Source: DASQYE01 sp036389315
GTDB taxonomy: Bacteria; Acidobacteriota; Blastocatellia; Pyrinomonadales; Pyrinomonadaceae
DNA length: 64,000 nucleotides
Reading direction: 5' to 3'
NCBI GenBank assembly: GCA_036389315.1
Contig: DASVQF010000032.1
Coordinates: forward strand, 100,070 to 164,069
Below the pieces are notes generated by a model that was given only the letters and a program-made list of their open reading frames with translations, did no database searches and was not told the origin of the DNA. The position numbers were made by a program, and so were the translations under genes. Of this stretch, positions 56,516 through 64,000 are shown in pieces. Position 1 is the first letter of the stretch, and each line of letters begins with the position of its first letter.

Positions 56516-57316
56516 TTAGCCTCCCGTAAATCTGGGGGGCCGTTTCTCCAGAAAGGCTGCGACGCCCTCTTTGAAATCTCTGGTTTGTCCTGACTGAATC
56601 TGCGCCTTGCGCTCAAGGTCTAGCTGCGCTTCATAGTCATTGGTCGCGCTCTGCTCCAAAAGCTCCTTGATGCGGCCCATAGCGACCGTGGGCCCATTGG
56701 CGAGTCGAGCCGCAAGCTTAAAAGCCTCCGTCATCAACTCGCCGTCGGGAACGACCCGGTTAATCATTCCCATCTCGGCGGCGCGACGCGCATCCACGAA
56801 ATCGCCGGTCATGAAAAGCTCTGCGGCCCGCTTCTGACCTACGAGGCGCGGCAGAATGAACGTGCCGCCGACATCCGGCGTCAAGCCTATCTGGATGAAA
56901 GCCTGGTTGAAGCGTGCGCTCTCGGCCGCCAGCACCAGATCACAGGCGAGCGCGAAGTTGCACCCGCCTCCCGACGCCACGCCGTTGACGGCTGCGATAA
57001 AGGGCACAGGCGTTCGCCGAATCAAGAGCACGCATTCGTTCAAGAGGTGCAGCGGCTCGTCGAAGAAAGCCTCGACGCGCCCCTCGCTCTGGGCCATACG
57101 CTGCATCTCGCGCAGGTCGCCGCCCGCAGAGAAGGCTCGCCCCGCTCCCGTCAGGATGATCGAGCGCCCGCCACGCTCTCGGGCTTCGCCCACGGCGCGC
57201 AGGAACTCGTTGCCCACCTCGACCGTCAGCGCGTTCAGAGACGCCGGGCGATTCAGGGTGATGACGGCAACTGCGTCGCGCATCTCCAACTGGATTGTTT
57301 CGTAGGCCATTCCCAT
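56516..57316 (-). CDS. Enoyl-CoA hydratase/isomerase family protein
   Basis: A 266-aa crotonase-fold protein. Oxyanion-hole sequences are ILTGAGRAFSAGGDLREM and AAVNGVASGGGCNFALACD; the acidic residue region GLTPDVGGTFILPRLVG follows. It hydrates or isomerises enoyl-CoA in fatty-acid breakdown or a similar path. Two nearby ATGs (57316, 57310) are possible. No other beta-oxidation gene is next to it. It may be used for degradation of aromatic or fatty acyl-CoA. Confidence 0.9.
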   Translation of the reverse strand: MGMAYETIQLEMRDAVAVITLNRPASLNALTVEVGNEFLRAVGEARERGGRSIILTGAGRAFSAGGDLREMQRMAQSEGRVEAFFDEPLHLLNECVLLIRRTPVPFIAAVNGVASGGGCNFALACDLVLAAESARFNQAFIQIGLTPDVGGTFILPRLVGQKRAAELFMTGDFVDARRAAEMGMINRVVPDGELMTEAFKLAARLANGPTVAMGRIKELLEQSATNDYEAQLDLERKAQIQSGQTRDFKEGVAAFLEKRPPRFTGG

Positions 57317-57575
57317 ACTTCTACCTGAAGGCGGTTCAGCCCGCAACAGCCTTACTGCCGTCGCGGCTCACCGAAAGGACAGACGCTTCGGGAGCCGAGC
57401 GCCCGTGTCGAAAAAGAGTTCTGCTTCTGCTCGGCGGCCCCGTCTCTTCTCTCAATGCTTCCGAAGCGTCTGCGGGACGAATGGGCCCAAACGCGTGTCC
57501 GGGGGCGAGGCTTGCCGCTTCTCTCCGAAGTGGCTATACGGAAGCGGCGAGACGTTTGTTCGCCTTAAAAAATCT

Positions 57576-57866
57576 CTACTGTGCGCGGCTGGCGCTGAAA
57601 CATTCGCCGCATAAAACAGGTCGTCCGCTGGAGGGTTTAAAGGGGACGGAATCCGTTTTGCCGCACTGGTCGCAGGTAATCTCGAAGCGCTGGCGCTCGC
57701 CGCCTCCGCCTCTTGAGGCCCCGCCGAAGTTGGCCCGGCGCGCATCACGACATGCCTTGCATCGTTTCGGCTGGCTCAGGTTTCGTTCCTGGTAATACTC
57801 TTGCTCGCGTTCGGTAAAAGGAAAGGCCGTGCCGCACTCGGCACAGGTTATGTCAAGGTCTGGCAT
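57576..57866 (-). CDS. Zinc-ribbon protein with two CxxC...CxxC modules
   Basis: 96 aa. The first module is CAECGTAFPFTEREQEYY...KRCKAC, the second CDQCGKTDSVPFKPSSGRPVLCGEC, both typical four-Cys zinc ribbons. A Gly/Arg-rich linker (RGGGGERQ) separates them. Proteins with this pair of ribbons are widespread small bacterial proteins with no assigned role; nucleic-acid binding is likely. ATG 57866 has a GGGAG-type box. Confidence 0.85.
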   Translation of the reverse strand: MPDLDITCAECGTAFPFTEREQEYYQERNLSQPKRCKACRDARRANFGGASRGGGGERQRFEITCDQCGKTDSVPFKPSSGRPVLCGECFSASRAQ

Positions 57867-58167
57867 CGCTTTTTCTCCCGTAGAGGGCAGCGCAGATAGA
57901 AGGAGCTTGGCCCTCTACTTTCCTCGGAGCGACGCGGCGCTCCCGTTTTCTAAGGCTAAGGCTGTGGCCCGCGAGCGAGGTTGCGCGATGGTTTTAGCCG
58001 GAGTTCCCATGCCCAAACGCTCCGACACAGATGCCGCGCGTCTCGAAACCTTTGAGCGCCAGCGAGTTTACCGCACACGTGCCGCTGCTGTACAGATATT
58101 TAATTGATTCGGGCCCAGGCGAGAAAGCTGTCCTTCAAAAGACGAGCTTCTGCTTTCAGCGCTCTCT
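57867..58167. other. Intergenic region, 301 bases
   Basis: Between two minus-strand genes. No gene recognised. Contains sequences rich in C/G but no clear stem with T-run. Confidence 0.45.
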
Positions 58168-59112
58168 TTATTCTTCGGCGAGCGCGCGCACATGAGCGCG
58201 GACGGTCTGGCCCAGCGTGTCCAGGTTGTAGCCGCCTTCCATGCACGAGATGATGCGCCCCGTGCAAGTCTCCCGGGCCCATTGCTTGACTGTCTCGGTC
58301 ATTCTTAAGAAGTCTTCGTCTTCGAGCCGCAGTTGGCCCAAAGGATCACCGGCATGCGCGTCGAAGCCGGCCGAGATAAAGATCAGGTCGGGACGAAACT
58401 TTGCGCCTATCTCTGCAAGCGCGCCGTCGAACATGCGCCGCTGCTCGACACGCGCAGTCAAAGCGCGCACGGGAACATTCAGCGTGTAGCCGCGCCCGCG
58501 CCCCATGCCCGTCTCGCCGCGCGCGCCCGTGCCCGGATACCAGGGGTACTGGTGCATGGAGAAGAAGAAGACAGAAGGGTCGTCGTAGAAGATGCCCTGC
58601 GTGCCGTTGCCGTGATGCACGTCCCAATCAACGACTGCGACGCGCTCTATCTCCTGATAATGCGCTTGTGCGTAGCGCGCCGCGACGGCCACGTTGTTGA
58701 AGAGGCAGAAGCCCATGGCGCGCTCGCCCGTGGCGTGGTGTCCGGGCGGGCGAACAGGAACGAAAGCGTTCTGTGCCTCGCCCCTCATCAAAGCATCCAC
58801 GGCCAGGCACGCGCCGCCCGCTCCTCTCAGCGCAGCATCCATCGAGCGCATAGAGACCACAGTGTCAGCATCCAGATAACCTCTCCCCTCGCTCACAGCT
58901 CGCTCCACTGCCTTGTAATGCTGCGGCGCGTGGCAAGCCTGCACGTCGCCGCGCGGCGCGGGCCGGGCCTCTATCTCAAGCAGCTTGGCCCACAGCTCCG
59001 CGTCGCCCCGCAGGGCTTCCATGACGACCGTGTAGCGGGCCGGTTGTTCCGGATGATGCTCGCCCGTGTCGTGCTCTTTGAAGACCGGATGATGAATGAT
59101 CGCCGTCGTCAT
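58168..59112 (-). CDS. Histone-deacetylase-family (acetoin utilisation-like) deacetylase
   Basis: 314 aa. Family signatures are RPPGHHAT, DWDVHHGNGTQGIFYDDP, FISAGFDAHAGDPLG and EGGYNL, giving the zinc ligands (Asp, His, Asp) and the catalytic His-Asp dyads. Bacterial members remove acetyl groups from polyamines or proteins. The start ATG 59112 has a weak box. It is not in an obvious operon. Confidence 0.92.
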   Translation of the reverse strand: MTTAIIHHPVFKEHDTGEHHPEQPARYTVVMEALRGDAELWAKLLEIEARPAPRGDVQACHAPQHYKAVERAVSEGRGYLDADTVVSMRSMDAALRGAGGACLAVDALMRGEAQNAFVPVRPPGHHATGERAMGFCLFNNVAVAARYAQAHYQEIERVAVVDWDVHHGNGTQGIFYDDPSVFFFSMHQYPWYPGTGARGETGMGRGRGYTLNVPVRALTARVEQRRMFDGALAEIGAKFRPDLIFISAGFDAHAGDPLGQLRLEDEDFLRMTETVKQWARETCTGRIISCMEGGYNLDTLGQTVRAHVRALAEE

Positions 59113-59462
59113 AGAGCGGATTATGCGAGAGCCCGCGCGGCGCGGTCAATCCTTGCGGCCGGCCTTCCAGTACGGACGCCCGAGCGCGCCTGTCTTATAA
59201 CCCCACGCCCGGAGGAGCGCGCGAGCGCCGCGCGAGCATTAAATGCATACGCTCTGCGCGGCGGCACGCCGTCGCAATCTTTTCGTCATAAACGGGTCGA
59301 AAGGGGCTGTTTGCGGGGAAAACGGCCGGGTGGGCCAGGGGGCTCGCCCGGCGCGAAGGCTTCGGAATACGATTTGCAAAATGGGAGGTCGCTGGTGAAG
59401 AGCAGGCTCTCCCGTGAACGGATTTTGGTGATGAGAAGGATGCTTTTTGAAGGAGACGCTTT
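59113..59462. other. Divergent intergenic region, 350 bases
   Basis: Separates the deacetylase and the Gly-rich secreted protein. G+C-rich at the left, more A+T-rich near 59430. A good ribosome binding site for the next gene is at its right end. Promoters are not resolved. Confidence 0.5.
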
Positions 59463-59861
59463 ATGAAGAGAATAGCTCTGTTGCTTTTATGCTTGGTCGT
59501 CTTCGCGGCGACGCTTGTGCCCGTCGCTTCAGCACAACGCAGGCGCTCGCGCTTCGGACGTAAGGCGCGCACGGCTGCCATCATTGCCGGAGGCGCGGCC
59601 GTCGGCGCGATTGCCGGCGGCAAGAAGGGCGCGGCCATAGGCGCTGGCGGCGCTGGCCTTTACGCTTTCAACAGGCGCGCGGCGCGTCGCCATTTCAGGG
59701 GCAGGACGCGCACCATCGGCACTGTGGCGAGCGGCACGGCCCTCGGCGCTGGCGTTGGCGGAGCAGTCGGCGGCAAACGCGCGGCGGCTATCGGCGCGCT
59801 GGCAGGCGCAGGCGGCTCGGCTCTCTATCGCAGGAGCCAGCGACGCACACGCCGTTACTAA
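59463..59861 (+). CDS. Small secreted Gly-zipper protein
   Basis: 132 aa with a signal peptide (IALLLLCLVVFAATLVPVASAQ) followed by Arg-rich RRRSRFGRK and GxxxG-type stretches (AAIIAGGAAVGAIAGGKKGAAIGAGGAG, then ASGTALGAGVGGAVGGKR). It is Ala/Gly/Arg-rich and likely sits in or on the envelope. The AAGGAG box lies seven bases before ATG 59463. Similar small proteins exist in many genomes without known function. Confidence 0.8.
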   Translation: MKRIALLLLCLVVFAATLVPVASAQRRRSRFGRKARTAAIIAGGAAVGAIAGGKKGAAIGAGGAGLYAFNRRAARRHFRGRTRTIGTVASGTALGAGVGGAVGGKRAAAIGALAGAGGSALYRRSQRRTRRY

Positions 59862-59884
59862 GAACGGTGAAGATTGACTCGGAA

Positions 59885-59923
59885 GAGGGCAACGCCGCGC
59901 TTGTGGCGCGTGCGGTTGCCCTC
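59885..59923 (+). terminator. Hairpin after small secreted protein gene
   Basis: GAGGGCAAC (59885-59893) pairs with GTTGCCCTC (59915-59923), and inner bases GCCGCGC/GCGCG add stability. It lacks a long T-run. It stands 23 bases after the stop codon. Confidence 0.5.
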
Positions 59924-60023
59924 TCTCTCGAAACCCGAGAGCGCAGCCTGTTTTATACTGAAACGAAATCCTCGCGCCCGAAGTACGCATTAAAATAAAG
60001 GAAAGACCCAGGAGAAAAACCGC

Positions 60024-60665
60024 ATGTCATACGAAGAACAGCAACACCGCAGAAGTCGTGTCGTAGTGGAAACGCCGGCGGCGCGGCGCGAAGTGGTCGA
60101 GACGCAGGTGGCGCGCATGCCGGAGCGTCGAGGGATGTCGGGCGGGGCCGTCGCCGCGCTCGTCATCGGCGCGGTCGCGCTGGTCACTGTCCTCTTTCTA
60201 TTTCTTTTGAACAGGCAGAACGAAGCTCTGGACGCGACGCGCGTCGCGTCAACGACGACCACGACGACTACCGCGCCGCCTCCGCCGCCGCAACAGCCTG
60301 TCATAGTCCAGCAGCCTACCACTCAACCGCCGCCCGTGATCGTGCAGCAGCCTGCGACGACCACCACGCAGCCCATCGTCGTCCCCGCGCCGACGACGAC
60401 AACCACCGCTCCGTCTACGACGACCGAAGCGGCTGCGCCGAGCGGGACTGACGACTTAACAATTCAATCGAACATAGACAAGAGGCTCTCGGACGATCAG
60501 ACGCTCGGCTCGCTCGGGCTCATCGCCACGGTCGTCGAAGGCAAGGTCACTCTGACGGGGACGGTCAATTCGGAAGATTTGAAGTCGCGGGCGGAACGGT
60601 TAGTGCGCGCCGTCAAAGGCGTCAAGCGGGTGGACAACCAGATCCTAGTTTCCGGGACGGAATAA
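60024..60665 (+). CDS. BON-domain membrane-anchored protein
   Basis: 213 aa. An N-terminal charged segment, a membrane helix (GGAVAALVIGAVALVTVLFLFLL, about 39-61), a long Thr/Pro/Gln-rich linker (PPPPPQQPVIVQQP and TTTTTAP) and a C-terminal BON domain (VVEGKVTLTGTVNSEDLKSRAERLVRAVKGVKRVDNQI). BON domains bind phospholipids or support outer-membrane stability. The linker suits a periplasmic tether. ATG 60024 is the sensible start. Confidence 0.85.
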   Translation: MSYEEQQHRRSRVVVETPAARREVVETQVARMPERRGMSGGAVAALVIGAVALVTVLFLFLLNRQNEALDATRVASTTTTTTTAPPPPPQQPVIVQQPTTQPPPVIVQQPATTTTQPIVVPAPTTTTTAPSTTTEAAAPSGTDDLTIQSNIDKRLSDDQTLGSLGLIATVVEGKVTLTGTVNSEDLKSRAERLVRAVKGVKRVDNQILVSGTE

Positions 60666-60717
60666 TTACTCACCCCAGCACGAGGCGGCCAGAGTTCTCC
60701 TCACCGTAAAAGCAGTC

Positions 60718-60753
60718 AACGCGTCGCGTCTCAAAAGAGAGTCGCGGCGCGTT
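60718..60753. terminator. Imperfect hairpin between convergent genes
   Basis: The sequences AACGCGTCGCGTCTC and GAGAGTCGCGGCGCGTT pair with two small irregularities around an AAAA-like loop. It lies 53-88 bases after the BON gene and just before a minus-strand small gene, so it may terminate on both strands. Confidence 0.4.
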
Positions 60754-60765
60754 GCTCTTGACGGC

Positions 60766-60891
60766 TCAGTATCCTTCCGTGTGACGGCGCAGCCATTCGT
60801 CCAGCTCTTCCTGCGCCGGCTCGCGCCCAAGCTCTTCGCGCAGACGCTCGCGCACGTACTCGCGTTCGCCCCGCGCCTTCATCGCCTTCAT
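60766..60891 (-). CDS. Possible very small helical protein
   Basis: 41 codons ending in a charged helix EYVRERLREELGREPAQEELDEWLRRH, which looks like a real alpha-helical protein, unlike the longer frame around it. The start is uncertain; ATG 60891 and ATG 60882 are candidates with no clear box. It has no recognised family. Confidence 0.35.
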   Translation of the reverse strand: MKAMKARGEREYVRERLREELGREPAQEELDEWLRRHTEGY

Positions 60892-61021
60892 CAGGTGTGT
60901 CGGGCCCACCCACGCCCATCGCGCGAGCCCCCTTCCAGACCACACAGCAGACCTCTCTGCCCAGACCCTCAACATTCATCATCACGCCTTATCCTTCTCA
61001 CCTGTGCCGTCACTAAAATTT

Positions 61022-61468
61022 TCAGTTGGGCGAGATGCCATGCACCTGCACCTCGCCCGTGATAAGCGAAGTCTCTATCGCCAGGCTTCCCTCTTCGCCC
61101 GAGACGAGGATACGCAGCTCTTCTCGCCCGCGCGCTTCGAGCGTCACCTCCGTTATCAGGCATTCGACGGGAGCGATGGTGAAAGCCCTGAGCCCCTGGG
61201 CCCAGAGGCCCCGGTCGTGCAAAGCCTGGGTCTCCTCTCGCAGCATCGCGCGCAGGCCCTCTTCAACCTCTAACTCAGCGATGGCCACTCCCTGCGGCAA
61301 GAGTCCCATCTCGCCGTCAACGTAGACAGTCCAGATGAAGCCCATGTCGAGCAGAAGATGTACGGCCTGCTCCGTCTCGAAATAGCCGAGCACGGTCGCG
61401 CCGAGCAGGTGCGCGATGACGTGATCCTGGTGCGTGTTTGTCTCCTGCGGCGACCACTCGGAAGTCAT
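61022..61468 (-). CDS. Hypothetical protein, 148 aa
   Basis: No signal peptide or known domain. It has a hydrophobic core sequence (VLGYFETEQAVHLLLDMGFIWTVYVD) and a beta-rich second half (FTIAPVECLITEVTLEARG). ATG 61468 is preferred to a GTG 12 bases before. It follows the hypothetical gene at 61500-61967 with a gap of 31 bases, so both are probably one operon with unknown task. Confidence 0.6.
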   Translation of the reverse strand: MTSEWSPQETNTHQDHVIAHLLGATVLGYFETEQAVHLLLDMGFIWTVYVDGEMGLLPQGVAIAELEVEEGLRAMLREETQALHDRGLWAQGLRAFTIAPVECLITEVTLEARGREELRILVSGEEGSLAIETSLITGEVQVHGISPN

Positions 61469-61499
61469 GCCCGCACACACACTCTCTCTTCAGCGCCCT

Positions 61500-61967
61500 T
61501 CAGAAAACAAAACAGAGATCGTATTTTTCGCCGGGCAGGTCTATGTAGAGCTTGTGCTCGTCTGCATCGATCTTGATGATGTCCTGGCAGATCAGGACGA
61601 ACACTCTCTTGCAGCCGCGCAAGGCCGCGCCTTCTGCGAACTTCAAGGTCAGCGAGCTGGGAGTCGTGATGTAATCGCCCGAGAGCATGGGCGGAATGAC
61701 TATGGTCAAGCCTTCGGCCGTCGCCAACTCCTGTTTGCCTCCCTGATTGGTGAAAGCGCCGTGCGACTCAGACTGCGGCGCGAAGCGCACGTCGCCGCGC
61801 AGGCGCAGCTTGGCCCACTCGCTTTCTGCGAGCGAGAGTCCGAAGGAGGCGAACATCTCGGCCAGGGAGAGGCTGAACGTGCCTGTGACGTGCCCTCGCT
61901 GAACCCTGTTGATTAATTCAAGGACGGGCGCTCTCAGTTCAGGACGCGGAACGCATTCGACAAGCAT
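61500..61967 (-). CDS. Hypothetical protein, 155 aa
   Basis: Unrecognised protein; it starts with VECVPRPELRAPVLELINRVQRG and shows a middle stretch with TIVIPPMLSGDYITTPSSLTLKFAEGAAL and CKRVFVLICQDIIKIDADEHKLYIDLPGEKYDLCFVF at the end. Not membrane-spanning. It lies directly upstream of the gene at 61022 and downstream of the MFS gene on the same strand. Role unknown. Confidence 0.6.
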   Translation of the reverse strand: MLVECVPRPELRAPVLELINRVQRGHVTGTFSLSLAEMFASFGLSLAESEWAKLRLRGDVRFAPQSESHGAFTNQGGKQELATAEGLTIVIPPMLSGDYITTPSSLTLKFAEGAALRGCKRVFVLICQDIIKIDADEHKLYIDLPGEKYDLCFVF

Positions 61968-62075
61968 AATGGGCCCTTTGCCTCAAGGAAGATTCCAGGG
62001 TGGACTGCACGCGCGCACCGATACTACCTTCCGGGCCTCGCCCGAGGCAAGAGAGAAAGGCTTCGCCCTCTTCAC

Positions 62076-63380
62076 TCATGGCCCACGCTCTGTAGTCCGC
62101 ACCTGCCCTTCGTAGCGCCAGAGGCTTTTGGCCATCCACGTCGCCAGCGCCACGGCCAGCAGGCAGCCTAGGCCGCCCGTCACGACCGAGACCGTGGCGC
62201 TTCCCGTCAGCGAAGCGACCGTGCCCGCCTCCAATTCGCCGAGCTGTGGCCCACCCATGAAGAAGATCATGTTGACGGAGGTCATGCGCCCGCGCAGGTG
62301 ATTGGGCGTCGAGAGCTGCCGGATGGTTTGCCTGAGCACAGTGCTCACAGTATCGGCCGCGCCCATCACGGCCAGCATCAGGAGCGAGAACCAGAAGACC
62401 CTTGAGAGCCCGAACGCCACGGTCGCCGCGCCGTATAGGGCGACCGCGCCGATCACTACTGCTCCCTGTCGGCTCAAAGTCCCGAGCCGCGCCATCACCA
62501 GCGCCGTCAGGACAGAGCCCACGGCAGGCGCGGCGGCCAGCAGCCCCAAGCCCCTTGCGCCGACACGCAGAATCTCCGTGGCAAAGATCGGCAGCAACGC
62601 TGTCGCCGAAGCGAAGAAGGTGGCTATGAAGTCGAGCGTCATCGTCTGCACGATGATGGGCGTGCGCCACACGAAGCGTAAGCCCTCGCCGAGCGCGCCG
62701 AAGCTGACGCGCGAAGCCTCTTCAGTCTCGCTTCCAACAGCGCGGCCGCTGGCGCGCACCAACGTTACAGCTATGATGACGGCCAGAAACGACGCGGCGT
62801 TGATGGCATAGATCAGATACGGGTCGTATGAATTGAGCAGCAGCCCTGCCAGCGCAGGGCCCGCGATCATCGAGACTTGAAAGACGATCATGTAGAGGCT
62901 GACGGCGCTCTGAAAATCTTCTTCGGGGACGAGCGCCGGGAGGAGCGCCTGGCGGGCCGGGGCTTCAAAGGCAACGGCCGCCGAAGAGAGAGCCGTCAAC
63001 AGGTAGATCGGCCACACGCTTTGCAAGCCCCCGGCCGTAATCAGCGAAAGCGCGCTGGCGCTCAGCAGCATCAAGACCTGCGTCACCACTAACAGCCTTT
63101 TGCGGTCGAACGCGTCCGCCACCACCCCGCCCAGCAACGAACAGAGGATGATCGGCACTACGCGCACCAGCCCGACGGCCCCGAGCGCCAGCGCCGATTT
63201 CGTCAACAGGTAAACGTGCCAGTTGATCGCCACCAACTGCATCTGCGTCCCCGTCACAGACACGAGTTGGCCCACCCACATGAGACGAAAATCCCTGTGG
63301 CGCAGAGCATTGAAAGCTGGACGACGCGTCTCCTGTGTAGTCTTTGGAACCGGAGCGGGCGAGCGTTTGGGAGCAACCAT
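62076..63380 (-). CDS. MFS transporter (exporter type)
   Basis: 434 aa with an N-terminal cytoplasmic tail rich in Lys and Arg, then about 12 helices (FNALRHRDFRLMWVGQLVSVTGTQM start of helix 1; GGVVADAFDRKRLLVVTQ is motif A). Resembles tetracycline/macrolide-type or enterobactin exporters in the MFS_3 group. It is first of a minus-strand group with two hypotheticals downstream (gap 108 bases). Substrate unknown. Confidence 0.88.
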   Translation of the reverse strand: MVAPKRSPAPVPKTTQETRRPAFNALRHRDFRLMWVGQLVSVTGTQMQLVAINWHVYLLTKSALALGAVGLVRVVPIILCSLLGGVVADAFDRKRLLVVTQVLMLLSASALSLITAGGLQSVWPIYLLTALSSAAVAFEAPARQALLPALVPEEDFQSAVSLYMIVFQVSMIAGPALAGLLLNSYDPYLIYAINAASFLAVIIAVTLVRASGRAVGSETEEASRVSFGALGEGLRFVWRTPIIVQTMTLDFIATFFASATALLPIFATEILRVGARGLGLLAAAPAVGSVLTALVMARLGTLSRQGAVVIGAVALYGAATVAFGLSRVFWFSLLMLAVMGAADTVSTVLRQTIRQLSTPNHLRGRMTSVNMIFFMGGPQLGELEAGTVASLTGSATVSVVTGGLGCLLAVALATWMAKSLWRYEGQVRTTERGP

Positions 63381-63469
63381 TACCCAATACGTTACAGCTT
63401 TGTCAGGCCAAACTCAAACAGGATGGCTCGCGCGCCTGAAGGTGAATGGTCAAGGGTCTTTGGTAATGT

Positions 63470-63754
63470 TCATCGAGGGTGACCTGAAGAACGTGAGGGA
63501 GGCCAATTGGCATTTTTGCTGCCGCGCGGGACACGGACATGACGACGACGGCGGCGGGGTGGCCAGTTGGCATTGCGGCCAGAGGGGGGCCAGTTGCCAT
63601 TGCCGCCCCTAATATTAGCCGCCCTCCTTGTGTTTGCAGAGTTCGACGCGGCGGCGCTGGCCCCGGCGCTGTTATCGGAGTCCTGTGCAGTGACAAAGAT
63701 GCTGAAGCCCAGCACATAGACGAGAGTCAATATCATCGCTAGTTTCTTACTCAC
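63470..63754 (-). CDS. Small secreted protein with NWPP repeats
   Basis: 94 aa from GTG 63754, eight bases after AAAGGAG. The signal peptide is LAMILTLVYVLGFSIFVTAQ; a mature Ser/Asn/Ala-rich part follows with three NWPP units (GNGNWPPSGR, NANWPPRRR, NANWPPSR) separated by Arg-rich pieces (RRRRRHVRVPRG). The repeat spacing suggests short peptide modules cut at Arg sites or a ligand-binding array. Unknown family. The stop is 89 bases past the MFS gene start on the other side of a divergent-like gap. Confidence 0.6.
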   Translation of the reverse strand: MSKKLAMILTLVYVLGFSIFVTAQDSDNSAGASAAASNSANTRRAANIRGGNGNWPPSGRNANWPPRRRRRHVRVPRGSKNANWPPSRSSGHPR

Positions 63755-63803
63755 GGCTGACACTCCTTTATCTGGGTGTTGGTGCAGACTTAAGTGAACC
63801 GTC

Positions 63804-64000
63804 ATGAGGAGTCTGAGGTTCGTCCGGCCGACCAGCTTCATCCGGGGAATCCCACAAAGGGAGCTGTGGCCGCAACTGCAACGCCTGGGCCTGCCGCTCT
63901 ATCAGTACACAGCCCGAGAGGTCACTTCGGGCTGGCACTACATTGCTTACGCACAGGAATGCACCTTGGCCTACTCGACACTCTTCGCCGAGATCATCAT
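63804..64000 (+). CDS. Partial ORF running off the right edge
   Basis: Open from ATG 63804 for 65 codons and beyond the window. It reads RSLRFVRPTSF and then LPLYQYTAREVTSGWHYIAY, AQECTLAYSTLFAEII, with good protein-like composition. It is divergent from the NWPP gene with a 49-base gap and AGTGAA upstream of the start. No family recognised from this piece. Confidence 0.4.
   Translation, partial: MRSLRFVRPTSFIRGIPQRELWPQLQRLGLPLYQYTAREVTSGWHYIAYAQECTLAYSTLFAEII

Overview
This 64 kb window is chromosomal DNA, about 60-65% G+C by eye, from a bacterium that looks like an Acidobacteriota member, perhaps class Blastocatellia. That guess rests on style, not on a marker gene: a large Ser/Thr kinase carrying a TolB-like domain and TPRs, a kelch/Ig/RHS toxin gene, a PATAN-DnaJ-TPR fusion, and frequent TTG and GTG starts. 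There is no rRNA, CRISPR array, integrase or complete insertion sequence. One tRNA-Leu(CAG) is present.

Layout. (1) 1-4599: the 3' part of an insecticidal-type Tc toxin A component, encoded as two consecutive ORFs. (2) 4600-5030: a repeat cluster with a perfect 18-bp inverted repeat. (3) 5031-21135: a 16-kb run of minus-strand genes for exoenzyme-type proteins that all lack a signal peptide. In transcription order: a frameshifted small protein, a LodA-like CTQ oxidase and its LodB-like flavoprotein, an M36 metallopeptidase fused to a phospholipase-D domain, a metzincin-like protease, a Lys-rich small protein, an S8 protease with a separate propeptide-like protein, an S1/P1 nuclease, an unknown 423-aa protein, a Dyp-type peroxidase and a metallo-beta-lactamase-fold hydrolase. 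The oxidase would make H2O2, which the peroxidase could use, and the proteases would feed amino acids to the oxidase. I infer a delivered degradative or antagonistic arsenal. (4) 21872-27386: a molybdopterin oxidoreductase, an overlapping TIR + SLOG gene pair that looks like a nucleotide-signalling defence cassette, and a DUF3298 protein. (5) 27393-33925: a polymorphic-toxin locus (PPC-like secreted protein, kelch/Ig/RHS toxin, immunity candidate) broken by two frameshifts and an apparent internal deletion. (6) 34396-64000: mostly housekeeping and regulatory genes. These include GNAT enzymes, a YggS-YggT-YggU-YebC run, tRNA-Leu with a clear promoter and terminator, a TPR kinase, LigA, an M20 peptidase, a GAF histidine kinase, PATAN-DnaJ-TPR, an HD-GYP-like hydrolase, a D12-methylase-like protein without its catalytic motif, a SpoIIE phosphatase, two MFS exporters, an enoyl-CoA hydratase, an HDAC-family deacetylase, and small secreted or membrane proteins including one with NWPP repeats.

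Two of the three clear frameshifts sit in C5/G5 homopolymers where one extra base restores a convincing protein, so some breakage may be assembly error rather than biology.
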